A stretch of DNA of 64,000 nucleotides from Marihabitans asiaticum (lineage in GTDB: Bacteria; Actinomycetota; Actinomycetes; Actinomycetales; Dermatophilaceae): contig NZ_VIUW01000002.1 of NCBI RefSeq assembly GCF_007828725.1, positions 496,001-560,000 of the forward strand, given 5' to 3'. Position numbers and translations under genes: made by a program. The notes under the pieces are model-generated. The model was not told where the DNA came from, did not search any database, and was given only the letters and a program-made list of their open reading frames with translations. Shown in pieces: positions 43,722 through 52,510 of the stretch (position 1 is the stretch's first letter; each line of letters starts with the position of its first letter).

Positions 43722-45430
43722 GCACGACATCCTCGACCGACCGGCGCGTCCTCGGCATCAGCCCAAGGATCATCGTCGCTGGCCTGCTCGCCGGCGCGGC
43801 CGCCGCCTCCGGGGTGGCGCTCACCACCACCTCCGGCTGGCTCATCGTCCGGGCCGACCAGCGCCCCCAGATCCTCCTCCTGCTCACCGCCATCGTCGGG
43901 GTGCGCACCTTCGGCCTCGGGCGGCCGGTTTTCCGCTACTTCGAGCGGGTCCGCAGCCACGACGCCGCGCTCGACGTGCTCGCGCGGCGCCGGGCGCAGA
44001 CCTACGCCGACCTGGTGCCACTCACCCCGGCCCGGCTCGGCCGACGGGGCCGAGCCGACCTGCTCACCGGAGTGGTCGACGACCTGACCGACGTCACCGA
44101 GGCACCGGTGCGTTTCACCGTCCCGGTCCTCGGCGCGCTCGCCGCCGGAGCGGTGGCCACGACCCTCACCGCGAGCCTCGTCCCCGCGGTCGGGGCGGTC
44201 CTCGCCGCGATGCTGCTCGTCTGCGCCGCGCTCGTCGCCCTCTGCTACCGGCTGGAGTCCCGGAGTCAGGCGCGGGTGCTCGCCGCGCGCTCCGAGGTGG
44301 TGCGGGTCGGACACCTCACCGCGCGGCACGCGGGCGAGCTCCAGGCAGTCGGTGGTCAGGACGCGGCGCTGCGCTGGCTGGACGATGCGCACGACGAGCT
44401 GCGGGGGCGGCTGCTCGAGCAGTCCCAGGGTCGGGCCCTGGTCAGCGGCGGGGTGCTGCTGACCACCGTCGGAGCCACCGTCGCCTCCGCCTATCTCGCG
44501 GTCGGCTCCGGGGTCTCGAGCCCGGTCCAGGCGCTGCTCGTGCTCGCCCCGGTCGCCACCGGGGAGATCCTCGGGGTGCTCACCGACGCGACCCGGGCGC
44601 TTGCTCGCGCCACCGCCGGGCAGGACCGTCTCGACACCCTCCTGGCCCAGGAGCCTGCGGTGGTCGACCACGACGTCGACGAGGATGCGGCGCACGCCCT
44701 GGTGCGCAGCGGGCGCACCCCTGCGCTGCAGCTCGAGCAGGCGGTGGCGCGGTGGAGCGAGGGGCGTCCTGCCGTCGGACCCGTCGATCTCGTGCTCGAG
44801 CCGGGCGAGCACGTCGCGCTCGTCGGACCCAACGGCAGCGGCAAGACCACGCTGCTCAGCGTCCTCGCCCGCCACCTCGAGCTGACCTCTGGCTCCTACC
44901 TCGTCGACGGACGCGATGCCCGTGAGCTCCCGGCGCACGCCGTCCGCTCGCTCTTCGCCGTCGTCGACGACGAGCCGCACGTCTTCGCCTCCACGCTGCG
45001 CAACAACCTGCTCCTCGCCGCCGGGCCACCCCCGTCCGACGCCGGGTCCACCTCCCCCGACCCCGACGCCGAGCCCGCGTCGACCGGACCCTCCGACGAG
45101 GTCCTGCTCACCTCCCTTCGCCGGGCCGGTCTCGCCGACTGGCTGCAGGCCCTCCCCGACGGGCTGGACACCCGGATCGGGACCGGTGGTCACGGGATCT
45201 CAGGCGGCGAGCGGGCCCGCCTCGCCGTCGCCCGCGCCCTGCTCTCCCAGCGCCCCGTCCTGCTCTTGGACGAGCCGGGAGCCCATCTCGACCACCCCAC
45301 CGCCCAGGCGGTCATCCACGACCTGCTCACCGCCGCATCCGGGCGCACCGTCGTCATCGTCACCCACCACGGGGTGGGTGCTGAGCAGGTCGACCGCGTC
45401 GTCGACCTCACCCGAGAGAAGGTGGCCTAG
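43718..45430 (+). CDS. cydC: Cytochrome bd biogenesis ABC exporter subunit CydC
   Basis: A 570-residue half-size exporter: membrane domain with WLIVRADQRPQILLLLTAIVGVRTFGLGRPVFRYFERVRSHD, then an ATPase domain with GPNGSGKTT, ISGGERARLAVARAL and VLLLDEPGAHLDH. An acidic Pro/Ser-rich insert (DAGSTSPDPDAEPASTGPSDE) sits in the ATPase domain between Q-loop and signature. It forms the heterodimer with CydD. GTG 43718 overlaps the cydD stop. Confidence 0.93.
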   Translation: MSTTSSTDRRVLGISPRIIVAGLLAGAAAASGVALTTTSGWLIVRADQRPQILLLLTAIVGVRTFGLGRPVFRYFERVRSHDAALDVLARRRAQTYADLVPLTPARLGRRGRADLLTGVVDDLTDVTEAPVRFTVPVLGALAAGAVATTLTASLVPAVGAVLAAMLLVCAALVALCYRLESRSQARVLAARSEVVRVGHLTARHAGELQAVGGQDAALRWLDDAHDELRGRLLEQSQGRALVSGGVLLTTVGATVASAYLAVGSGVSSPVQALLVLAPVATGEILGVLTDATRALARATAGQDRLDTLLAQEPAVVDHDVDEDAAHALVRSGRTPALQLEQAVARWSEGRPAVGPVDLVLEPGEHVALVGPNGSGKTTLLSVLARHLELTSGSYLVDGRDARELPAHAVRSLFAVVDDEPHVFASTLRNNLLLAAGPPPSDAGSTSPDPDAEPASTGPSDEVLLTSLRRAGLADWLQALPDGLDTRIGTGGHGISGGERARLAVARALLSQRPVLLLDEPGAHLDHPTAQAVIHDLLTAASGRTVVIVTHHGVGAEQVDRVVDLTREKVA

Positions 45431-45432
45431 CC

Positions 45433-45849
45433 ATGCCGAACTCCCGCTCGTCCCTCGGCTCCCTGGAGCGATCCGTCATGGATGTCATATGGGACGACCC
45501 AGCCGCGAAGGGACTGACCGTCCGCGAGGTCCTCGACCGCCTCCAGACCAAGCGCCCGCTCGCCTACACCACCGTGATGACCGTCCTGTCCCGCCTGGCG
45601 GAGAAGGGCACCCTGGAGCGCACCCGCGACGGCCGCGCCTGGCGCTACCGCACCACGACGACCCGCCAGCAGCTCACCGCGGAGGCGATGCGGGACCCGC
45701 TGGGCGAGCTCGATCAGGAGCAGCGCACCTCGGCGATCCTGCACTTCATCGAGGACGCCACCGAGGATGAGCTGGCCAGCCTGCGGGCCGCGCTGGACGC
45801 CGTCGAGGTGCGCGCCGCGGGAGAGCACGGCGCCACGCCCAGCTCGTGA
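45433..45849 (+). CDS. BlaI/MecI-family transcriptional repressor
   Basis: A 138-residue winged-helix repressor: LGSLERSVMDVIWDDPAAKGLTVREVLDRL, LAYTTVMTVLSRLAEKGTLERTRDGRAWRYR. BlaI-type repressors are inactivated by proteolysis through a partner M56 membrane peptidase, and such a gene follows with a 4-bp overlap. Lying two bases after cydC and co-transcribed with the oxidase genes, it probably responds to cell-envelope or respiratory stress and may repress its own operon. Confidence 0.9.
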   Translation: MPNSRSSLGSLERSVMDVIWDDPAAKGLTVREVLDRLQTKRPLAYTTVMTVLSRLAEKGTLERTRDGRAWRYRTTTTRQQLTAEAMRDPLGELDQEQRTSAILHFIEDATEDELASLRAALDAVEVRAAGEHGATPSS

Positions 45850-46694
45850 CCGCGCTGGCCCTCACCTTCCTCGGGCTGCTGCTCATCGGGGGCGCACCCC
45901 GCGTGCTCAGCGGGCTCCCCGCGCTGCGCCGCTCCCCGCGGCCCACCCTGATGCTCTGGCAGGCCACGGCGTTCGTCGGGACGGTGTGCGTCATCGCCGC
46001 GGGCCCGGTGGCCGCCGTGTCGATCTGGCCCCTCGACCGGGCCGGGGTCGACGTCGCTGCCGCGTACGTGGCCCTCGCGGTCAGCGGGCTGTCCCTGGCG
46101 ATGGTGCTCGTCAACGGGCACCTCATCGGGAGCCACCTCCGCCGGGCCAGACGCACGCACGAGGAGCTGCTGGACCTCGTCGGTGACGAGCAGTCCGGGC
46201 GGCTCACCGTGCTCAGCCATCCCACACCCACCGCGTACTGCGTCCCGGGCCGTCGTCGCCGCGTGGTCCTCTCGACGGGGGTCCTCGAGCAGCTCGCCGA
46301 GGACGAGCTCGCGGCCGTGCTGGCGCACGAGCGCGCCCACCTCGGCGAGCGTCACGACCTGCTGCTGGAGTACTTCACGGTGAGCCACCGCAGCGCACCC
46401 CCGTGGCTGCGCTCGCGTCGGGCGCTGCGTGAGGTGCGCCTGCTCATCGAGGTCCTCGCCGACCGCGCCGCTCGAGGGCACGCGGGCGACGTGCCCCTTG
46501 CTCGCGCCCTGGTCCGCCTCTCGGGCGCGCACACCCCTCAGGCGATGATGGGAGCGGCCGACATCGCCCACGTCACCGCCCGGATGAACCTCCTCGCCGC
46601 GCCGCCTGCTCCCCGCTGGCAGGTCCCCTGCGTCTACGCCGCGACCGTCCTCGTCGTCGCCCTGCCCCTGCTGACCGTCCTCCTCACCGGCTGA
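45846..46694 (+). CDS. M56-family membrane metallopeptidase (BlaR1-like, no sensor domain)
   Basis: A 282-residue membrane protein with N-terminal transmembrane segments, a zinc-peptidase motif HERAH (HExxH) in AVLAHERAHLGERHDLL, a following Glu-containing EVLADRAARGHAGD (third ligand region), and a C-terminal membrane helix. It lacks the penicillin-binding sensor of BlaR1, so the signal is not beta-lactam binding in the usual way. Presumed to cleave the BlaI-type repressor encoded just upstream. GTG 45846 overlaps its stop. Confidence 0.88.
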   Translation: MTALALTFLGLLLIGGAPRVLSGLPALRRSPRPTLMLWQATAFVGTVCVIAAGPVAAVSIWPLDRAGVDVAAAYVALAVSGLSLAMVLVNGHLIGSHLRRARRTHEELLDLVGDEQSGRLTVLSHPTPTAYCVPGRRRRVVLSTGVLEQLAEDELAAVLAHERAHLGERHDLLLEYFTVSHRSAPPWLRSRRALREVRLLIEVLADRAARGHAGDVPLARALVRLSGAHTPQAMMGAADIAHVTARMNLLAAPPAPRWQVPCVYAATVLVVALPLLTVLLTG

Positions 46695-46719
46695 TCCCTC
46701 GAGGGTCCGCCGCGAGCTC

Positions 46720-46758
46720 GCAATTTTGCACGCGGGCGACCATCGTGCAATTCTGCAC
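46720..46758 (+). promoter_or_regulatory. TetR autoregulatory promoter with two TGCAATTNTGCAC operators
   Basis: TTGCAC (46726-46731), 17 bp, AATTCT (46749-46754), then ATG 46762, fit a promoter with a very short leader. Two related palindromes overlap it: GCAATTTTGCAC at 46720-46731 over the -35 and GTGCAATTCTGCAC at 46745-46758 over the -10, with centres 26 bp apart. Binding by the TetR product would block RNA polymerase. Confidence 0.65.
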
Positions 46759-46761
46759 TCC

Positions 46762-47346
46762 ATGACCGAGAGTGCAGCCCGGAGGCGGGTCGATCGTTCG
46801 ACCGCGATCTTCCGAGCCGCGCAGGAGCTCACCCTCGAGCGTGGCTACCAGGGCTGGACCCTCGAGGAGCTCGCCGAGCGGGTCGGGGTCTCCCGGCGCA
46901 CCCTCTTCAACCACGTCGAGTCCAAGGAGCATGCCGTCCTCGGCCCACGCCCGACGATCGACGACGCGGCGCTTGCCGAGTTCCGTAGCGGCGGCCCGAC
47001 CGGGCGCCTCCTCCACGACGCGGTACACCTGGCCATCACCGCGATCGCCACGAGCGAGCCGGCACCGGCCGACCTGCGCCGCTGCCAGCAGATCCTCCTC
47101 TGCGAGCCCGCCCTCGCCCAGGCGGGCATCGCCGGCCTCGAAGAGGTCCTCGAGGAGACCGTGGACCAGAGCCTGGGCCGCCCGCACGCGACCCCGGAGG
47201 CCATCCGGCTGGCCCTCGACCTCACCCTCATCCTCGTCCGGCACGCCAGCGTCGAGACCCTCGGCGAGGACGCCGACACCCGCCTGACCGACCGCCTCCG
47301 GGCGCTGCTCCCCCTCCTCGACGAGGTCGTCGCAGCGCCGAGCTGA
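46762..47346 (+). CDS. TetR-family transcriptional regulator
   Basis: A 194-residue TetR repressor: N-terminal helix-turn-helix FRAAQELTLERGYQGWTLEELAERVGVSRRTLFNHVESKEHAVLG, then a helical ligand-binding domain without recognised specificity. The start ATG 46762 lies just after the operators; the longer frame from 46726 would span them. It sits 76 bp before an MMPL-type efflux transporter on the same strand, so it most likely represses itself and that transporter and is released by the exported compound. Confidence 0.9.
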   Translation: MTESAARRRVDRSTAIFRAAQELTLERGYQGWTLEELAERVGVSRRTLFNHVESKEHAVLGPRPTIDDAALAEFRSGGPTGRLLHDAVHLAITAIATSEPAPADLRRCQQILLCEPALAQAGIAGLEEVLEETVDQSLGRPHATPEAIRLALDLTLILVRHASVETLGEDADTRLTDRLRALLPLLDEVVAAPS

Positions 47347-47422
47347 CCCCCTTCGCACTCATCCCCGGGCGACGACGGAGTCCCCCGCGACACCCGCCCA
47401 CCCCTGATCCCAGGAGCACCCC

Positions 47423-49759
47423 ATGGCTCACGCCCTCTACCGCCTCGGCAAGACCGCCTACCGGCGCTGGCCGGTCGTCTTCGCCGTCTGGCTCGCGTTG
47501 ATCGTCGGCCTCGGCGCCATCGCGGCCACCCAGAGCAAGCCGATGGTCGACAAGTTCACCATCCCCGGCATCCCGTCGGAGCAGGCGCAGGACCTGCAGA
47601 ACGAGCTCTTCCCCGGCTCGGGCGACGCGCTCGAGGAGGCCAGCGCCACCGTCGTCGTCGCCGCACCGGAGGGCGAGAAGCTCAGCGACCCGGAGAACCA
47701 GGAGGCCGTTCAGGCCCTCATCGGCGAGCTGCGCCAGCTCCCTCAGCTGGACGAGCAGACTGCGCAGACCCAGCTCGTGCCCCCGACCCAGGCCGCGGCC
47801 GGGCTGGAGAAGCAGCTGCAGGAGGCGGCACAGGAGAACGGCACCCCGCCGGAGGCCGTCCAGCAGAACCTCAAGGCGATCTCCCCGCTCAGCGAGGACG
47901 GCCGGATCGGCACGATGACCTTCACCTTCGACGTGGACAGCGTCGTCGACGTCGAGGAGTCCACCCGCGAGGAGTTCAAGGCGGCGCTGGAGACGGCCCG
48001 CGACGCGGGCCTGCAGGCAGAGGCCAACGGCAGCGCGATGCAGGGCATCCCCGAGACCGGCGGCACGAGCGAGCTCATCGGCATCGCCTTCGCCCTGCTC
48101 GTGCTCGTGCTGACCTTCGGCTCGCTCGTCGCGGCAGGGATGCCGATCCTCACCGCCCTCGTCGGGGTCGGCATCGGCATCATGGGCGTCTCGATCGCAA
48201 CGATCTTCACCGACATCGGCACCACCACGCCGATCCTCGCGACGATGCTCGGCCTGGCCGTCGGCATCGACTACTCGCTCTTCATCCTCTCGCGCTACCG
48301 CGCGGAGCTGCGCCACGCCGACCGCGAGGAGGCGATCGGGCTCGCCGTCGGCCGCGCCGGCTCGGCGGTCGTCTTCGCCGGGCTCACGGTGATCATCGCG
48401 CTCTCCGCCTTCGCGGTGGTGCGGATCTCCTTCCTCACCTCGATGGGTCTGGCCGCCGCCGGCACGGTGCTCGTCGCGGTCCTCGTCGCCCTCACCCTCC
48501 TCCCCGCCTTCATGGGGATGCTGGGGGGCAAGGCCTTCGCCGGCCGGGTCCGCAAGGACCACATGATCACCGAGGGTGAGGTCGTCAACAACGGCGTCCG
48601 CTGGGCCCGGTGGCTCCAGCGCGCGCCGCTGCTCGTCGCCCTCGCCGTGGTGCTCGGCCTGGGCGCCCTCGCGGTCCCGGCCAAGGACATCCACCTCGCG
48701 CTGCCGACGGACAGCACGGCCGAGCCGGACACGACGATGCGCAAGGCGGCCGACCTCGTGACCGAGGGATTCGGCGAAGGGCGGCAGGCCCCCTTCCTCG
48801 TCGTCGTCGACGCCCGCGAGATCGCGGACGAGAACCCGCAGACCGCGGCGCAGGCCTTTGGCGTCGTCACCCAGTGGGCAGCCGAGCAGGACGGCGTCGC
48901 CAACGCCCAGGTCGCCCAGGTCAACGAGGAGGGCACCGGCGCCCAGCTGCTCGTCACCCCGACCACGGGGGCGGCGGACGAGGCCACCGAGGAGCTGCTC
49001 ACGACCCTGCGGGACGGGCAGGCAGACATCGAGCAGCGCACCGGGACCACCGTCGGCGTGACCGGCCTGACCGCCATCCAGACCGACGTCTCGGACCGTC
49101 TGCTCGGGGCGCTCGTGCCCTACCTCGCGATCGTCGTCGGGCTCGCCTTCCTGCTGCTCATGATGGTCTTCCGCTCGATCCTCGTGCCGCTCACGGCGAC
49201 CATCGGGTTCCTCGGGTCGGTCCTGGCCACGCTCGGCGCGACCGTCCTCGTCTTCCAGGAGGGGCTCTTCGGCCTTGTCGAGCCCGCACCGCTCATGAGC
49301 TTCCTCCCGATGCTCATCGTCGGGATCGTCTTCGGGCTGGCGATGGACTACCAGGTCTTCCTCGTCACCCGGATGCGTGAGGCCTACGTCCACGGCGACA
49401 CAGCCACCGACGCCGTGGTCGACGGGTTCCGCTTCGGGTCCCGTGTGGTCACCGCGGCGGCGGCGATCATGATCTCGGTCTTCGCGGCGTTCATGCTCCA
49501 GGACGACACGCTGGTGAAGTCCATCGGCTTCGCGCTCGCGGTCGCGGTCTTCTTCGACGCCTTCCTCGTCCGCCAGGTCTTCATCCCCGCGGTGATGTAC
49601 CTCATGGGCGACCGGGCGTGGTGGCTGCCGCGCTGGCTGGACCGGGTCCTGCCCGACGTCGACGTCGAGGGCGAGTCGCTGGCCCGCGAGGGCAGCGAGA
49701 AGGAGAGCCCCGCCGAAGGCGAGACCAAGGGACGCCACGTCCCGCGGCACGCGAAGTGA
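47423..49759 (+). CDS. MMPL-family RND transporter
   Basis: A 778-residue RND-type membrane protein with two similar halves: transmembrane helix, large extracytoplasmic domain, then five helices, twice. The family motifs GLAVGIDYSLFILSRYRAEL and GLAMDYQVFLVTRMREAY carry the Asp residues used for proton coupling. Actinobacterial MMPL proteins export lipids or act in drug resistance; the neighbour TetR suggests drug or metabolite efflux. AGGAG lies six bases before ATG. The end is a charged cytoplasmic tail. Confidence 0.92.
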   Translation: MAHALYRLGKTAYRRWPVVFAVWLALIVGLGAIAATQSKPMVDKFTIPGIPSEQAQDLQNELFPGSGDALEEASATVVVAAPEGEKLSDPENQEAVQALIGELRQLPQLDEQTAQTQLVPPTQAAAGLEKQLQEAAQENGTPPEAVQQNLKAISPLSEDGRIGTMTFTFDVDSVVDVEESTREEFKAALETARDAGLQAEANGSAMQGIPETGGTSELIGIAFALLVLVLTFGSLVAAGMPILTALVGVGIGIMGVSIATIFTDIGTTTPILATMLGLAVGIDYSLFILSRYRAELRHADREEAIGLAVGRAGSAVVFAGLTVIIALSAFAVVRISFLTSMGLAAAGTVLVAVLVALTLLPAFMGMLGGKAFAGRVRKDHMITEGEVVNNGVRWARWLQRAPLLVALAVVLGLGALAVPAKDIHLALPTDSTAEPDTTMRKAADLVTEGFGEGRQAPFLVVVDAREIADENPQTAAQAFGVVTQWAAEQDGVANAQVAQVNEEGTGAQLLVTPTTGAADEATEELLTTLRDGQADIEQRTGTTVGVTGLTAIQTDVSDRLLGALVPYLAIVVGLAFLLLMMVFRSILVPLTATIGFLGSVLATLGATVLVFQEGLFGLVEPAPLMSFLPMLIVGIVFGLAMDYQVFLVTRMREAYVHGDTATDAVVDGFRFGSRVVTAAAAIMISVFAAFMLQDDTLVKSIGFALAVAVFFDAFLVRQVFIPAVMYLMGDRAWWLPRWLDRVLPDVDVEGESLAREGSEKESPAEGETKGRHVPRHAK

Positions 49760-49782
49760 GCACAAACTCCCTTCGCTCGCCA

Positions 49783-49788
49783 TAGGCT
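49783..49788 (+). promoter_or_regulatory. Putative leaderless -10 box for the AIM24 gene
   Basis: TAGGCT, six bases, then ATG 49795; no Shine-Dalgarno in between. Confidence 0.45.
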
Positions 49789-49794
49789 GCTGCC

Positions 49795-50523
49795 ATGGCG
49801 ATCCACGGAAATCTCTTCACGCAGTTCGAGGAGGAGAGCAGCACCGACCAGTTCTCCCTGCAGAACAAGAAGCTCCTCAAGATCCTCATGGGCTACGGGC
49901 CCGTGTGGGCCAAGGCCGGCTCGATGGTCGCCTACCAGGGCGACATCCGCTTCGAGAACACCGGCTCCGGTGGGCTGGGCAAGCTGCTCAAGTCCGCCGC
50001 GACCGGCGAGGGCGTGAAGATGATGCGCTGCACCGGCAGCGGTGACCTCTTCGTCGCCGACGACGCGGCCGAGGTGCAGATCATGTACCTGGAGAACGAC
50101 ATGATCTCGGTCAACGGACAGAACGTCCTCGCCTTCTCGGACTCGATCCAGTGGGACATCCACCGCCTGCAGGCGCGTGGGGCCGCGATGACCGGGGGCC
50201 TCTACAACGTCTCGCTACGGGGCTCCGGGTACGTCGCGATCACGACGAAGGGGGATCCGGTCGCCCTCGATGTCGCGGGAGCGCCCACCTACGGTGACGC
50301 GCAGGCGGTGGTCATGTGGACCGCCGGGGTGACCATGGACATCCGGGTCGACAGCGGCGGCCTGAAGTCCATGGTCCGCGGTGGGACCGGTGAGATGCTG
50401 CAGATGGCCTTCGGCGGTCAGGGCAGGGTGCTGGTCCAGCCGGCCGAGTCGGTCACCGACGGGGGCCACGGGTCCTCCTCCGGCCGGTCCAGCGGCGGCC
50501 TCGGCGACCTGCTCGGTGGTTGA
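49795..50523 (+). CDS. AIM24-family protein
   Basis: A 242-residue all-beta protein of the AIM24/DUF124 family (GPVWAKAGSMVAYQGDIRFE, FVADDAAEVQIMYLENDMISVNGQNVLAFSDSIQWDI, GLYNVSLRGSGYVAITTKGDPVAL, GMLQMAFGGQGRVLVQP-like end). Bacterial members are of unknown function, often linked to stress or the envelope. A Gly/Ser-rich tail (SSSGRSSGGLGDLLGG) is disordered. No operon partner: the next gene is 79 bp away with its own ribosome-binding site. Confidence 0.87.
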   Translation: MAIHGNLFTQFEEESSTDQFSLQNKKLLKILMGYGPVWAKAGSMVAYQGDIRFENTGSGGLGKLLKSAATGEGVKMMRCTGSGDLFVADDAAEVQIMYLENDMISVNGQNVLAFSDSIQWDIHRLQARGAAMTGGLYNVSLRGSGYVAITTKGDPVALDVAGAPTYGDAQAVVMWTAGVTMDIRVDSGGLKSMVRGGTGEMLQMAFGGQGRVLVQPAESVTDGGHGSSSGRSSGGLGDLLGG

Positions 50524-50602
50524 GGCCACACCCGGCGCTGCACGCGAGCACCGGCCCAGCGTCGTACCCTGACGCCCAGACCACTCTCACGGAAAGGCCA
50601 GG

Positions 50603-50872
50603 ATGAGCGAGCTTCCTTACGCAGCCGACACGTCCTACCCGGACCCGGACACCCTCGGGGCGATCCCTGCCGTCATGACGGCGACCTACTGCGAGCACTG
50701 CGGGCGCTCGCAGCAGAAGGTCTCCCACGGCCAGTGCCAGCGCGAGCGTGGCGGCGAGGCCCCCACGTACTGCACCTCGTGCCGCCGTGAGCTGGACGTC
50801 ACCGTCGACGGGGACCGGTGGAGCGCCGTGTGCAAGAAGCACGGGCAGACCACCGGGACGCTCGAGCGCTGA
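50603..50872 (+). CDS. Small Cys-rich (zinc-ribbon-like) protein
   Basis: An 89-residue protein with three CxxC-type sites: YCEHCGRS, SHGQCQRERGG, TYCTSCRREL and a final VCKKHG, the layout of a small zinc-binding protein with two knuckles. No family recognised. AAAGG lies eight bases before ATG. It ends two bases before the ketopantoate reductase GTG, so it is probably co-transcribed with it and the phosphatase. Confidence 0.72.
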   Translation: MSELPYAADTSYPDPDTLGAIPAVMTATYCEHCGRSQQKVSHGQCQRERGGEAPTYCTSCRRELDVTVDGDRWSAVCKKHGQTTGTLER

Positions 50873-50874
50873 GC

Positions 50875-51912
50875 GTGCGCGTCGCGATCGTCGGCGCGGG
50901 CAAGATCGGCTGCTACCTCGCCGCCCATCTCGCCTCGGTCGCCGAGGTCTCCCTCGTCGCCCGCGCGCCCGTGGTCGAAGCCGCCCGGTCCCGCGGCCTG
51001 ACCGCGATCCGCCTGGACGGCACCCGGGCGCACGCCGGGCCCGACCGGCTCGTCGCCGACACCGAGATGACTGCTGCGGCGGGCGCGGACGTCGTCCTCG
51101 TCACGACCAAGGCGACCGACAACCCGGCCACCGCGGCCCAGCTCGGTCCGCACGTCGTCACCGACACCCTCGTCGTCTCCTTGCAGAACGGCATCCGCAA
51201 CGCCCAGGTCATCGAGGAGGGGCTGCAGGACGCCTTCCCGAGCAGGGCCTCCCGCCCGCTCGTGCTCCCCGGCGTCGTCCACCACAACGTCGTCGAGGAG
51301 GAGCCGGGCGTCTATGCCGCGACGACGAGCGGCGGGGTGACGATCAAGGACCACCCGAGGTCCGACCCCTTCGCCCGGCTGGCCCGCCGCAGCGGGTTGA
51401 ACGTCGAGCTCCACCCCGACATGCGCGCCGTACTCATGGCCAAGCTGCTGCTCAACCTCAACAACGCCGTCAATGCGCTGTCGGGGCTGCCGCTGCGCCG
51501 CCAGCTGAAGGACCGCGACCTCCGGCTCGTGCTCGCCGCCTGCCAGCAGGAGGCGCTGCGCGTCAGCCGCGCCGCCGGGGTCTCTCCCGCCCGACTGGGC
51601 GCGATCCCGGCCGAGCTGATGCCGCACGTCCTGCGCACCCCTACCCCGGTCTTCTCGGCGCTGGCCCGGACAACGCTCACGGTCTCTGCCGGGGCCCGCA
51701 GCTCCATGGCGGACGACCTCGATCGCGGTGGGCGGACCGAGATCGACGAGCTCCAGGGGGTCGTGGTCGCCTTCGGCGAGCACTACGACGTCCCGACACC
51801 GGTCTGCGAGCGGGTGGTGCAGCTCGTCGTGGACTGCGAGATCCGCGCCGCCGCCGGCGCTGAGCAGCGCCGCTGGACCGGGCCGGAGCTTCGTGCTGAG
51901 GTGGGGTTGTGA
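50875..51912 (+). CDS. 2-dehydropantoate 2-reductase-like protein (ApbA/PanE family)
   Basis: A 345-residue two-domain NADP-dependent reductase: Rossmann motif VAIVGAGKIGCYLA, VLVTTKATDNPATA, SLQNGIRNAQVI, PGVVHHNVVEEEPG, and the C-terminal domain with AKLLLNLNNAVNALSG holding the expected catalytic Lys and Asn. Family members make pantoate for coenzyme A; several paralogues per genome act on other oxo acids, and no pan genes are near. GTG 50875 is chosen because it gives MRVAIVGAGKIG. Overlaps the phosphatase gene by 4 bp. Confidence 0.85.
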   Translation: MRVAIVGAGKIGCYLAAHLASVAEVSLVARAPVVEAARSRGLTAIRLDGTRAHAGPDRLVADTEMTAAAGADVVLVTTKATDNPATAAQLGPHVVTDTLVVSLQNGIRNAQVIEEGLQDAFPSRASRPLVLPGVVHHNVVEEEPGVYAATTSGGVTIKDHPRSDPFARLARRSGLNVELHPDMRAVLMAKLLLNLNNAVNALSGLPLRRQLKDRDLRLVLAACQQEALRVSRAAGVSPARLGAIPAELMPHVLRTPTPVFSALARTTLTVSAGARSSMADDLDRGGRTEIDELQGVVVAFGEHYDVPTPVCERVVQLVVDCEIRAAAGAEQRRWTGPELRAEVGL

Positions 51913-52415
51913 GCACTCCCTACCGCATCTGCGTCGTCTGCACGGGCAACATCTGCCGCTCCCCGATGGCCGAGCTGATCCTGCGCCGCCGGTTCGAGGA
52001 CGCGGGCCTGGCCGACCAGGTGGAGATCGACTCCGCGGGCACCACCGCCTGGGAGGTCGGCAACCCCGCCGATCCGCGCACCCTGGCGGCGCTGCGCGGG
52101 CACGGGGTCGACGGGCCGGACCTCGATGCCCATCGCGCGCGGGTCTTCGAGAGGTCCTGGTTCGCCGAGCGTGACCTCGTGCTCGCCGCCGATCACGGCC
52201 ACTACAGCACCCTGCGTCGCCTCGCACCGACCCCGAAGGACCGGGACAAGGTGGCGATGCTGCGCTCCTTCGACCCGGCTGGGGTTCCCGAGGCGGAGCA
52301 GGGGATGGACGACCCCTGGTACGGCGACGACGACAGCTTCGAGACCACCTACGCCGAGGTGGTCGGCGCCGCGGACGGCGTCGTCGAGCACGTGCGGGAC
52401 CAGCTGAGCCACTGA
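51909..52415 (+). CDS. Low-molecular-weight protein-tyrosine phosphatase
   Basis: A 168-residue phosphatase with the P-loop CTGNICRSP (C-x5-R-S) near residues 11-18 and the general-acid loop DDPWYGDDDSFETTY. This family dephosphorylates phosphotyrosine on proteins, or in some cases works in arsenate or sugar pathways. GTG 51909 overlaps the reductase stop (GTGA), so the two are co-translated, though no functional tie is obvious. Confidence 0.9.
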   Translation: MSTPYRICVVCTGNICRSPMAELILRRRFEDAGLADQVEIDSAGTTAWEVGNPADPRTLAALRGHGVDGPDLDAHRARVFERSWFAERDLVLAADHGHYSTLRRLAPTPKDRDKVAMLRSFDPAGVPEAEQGMDDPWYGDDDSFETTYAEVVGAADGVVEHVRDQLSH

Positions 52416-52462
52416 CCGCGCCGACCACGGCATCGGAGGACGACCGGGGCGTCGGTGAACGA

Positions 52463-52496
52463 CGAAGGGAGTGGACCTGATGGTCCACTCCCTTCG
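52463..52496. terminator. 15-bp stem terminator between convergent genes
   Basis: Arms 52463-52477 and 52482-52496 (CGAAGGGAGTGGACC) around TGAT, between the phosphatase stop and the DUF2382 gene stop. The foot is CGAAGGG, a variant of the recurrent word. Confidence 0.88.
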
Positions 52497-52510
52497 CGTG
52501 TCCTGACTGA

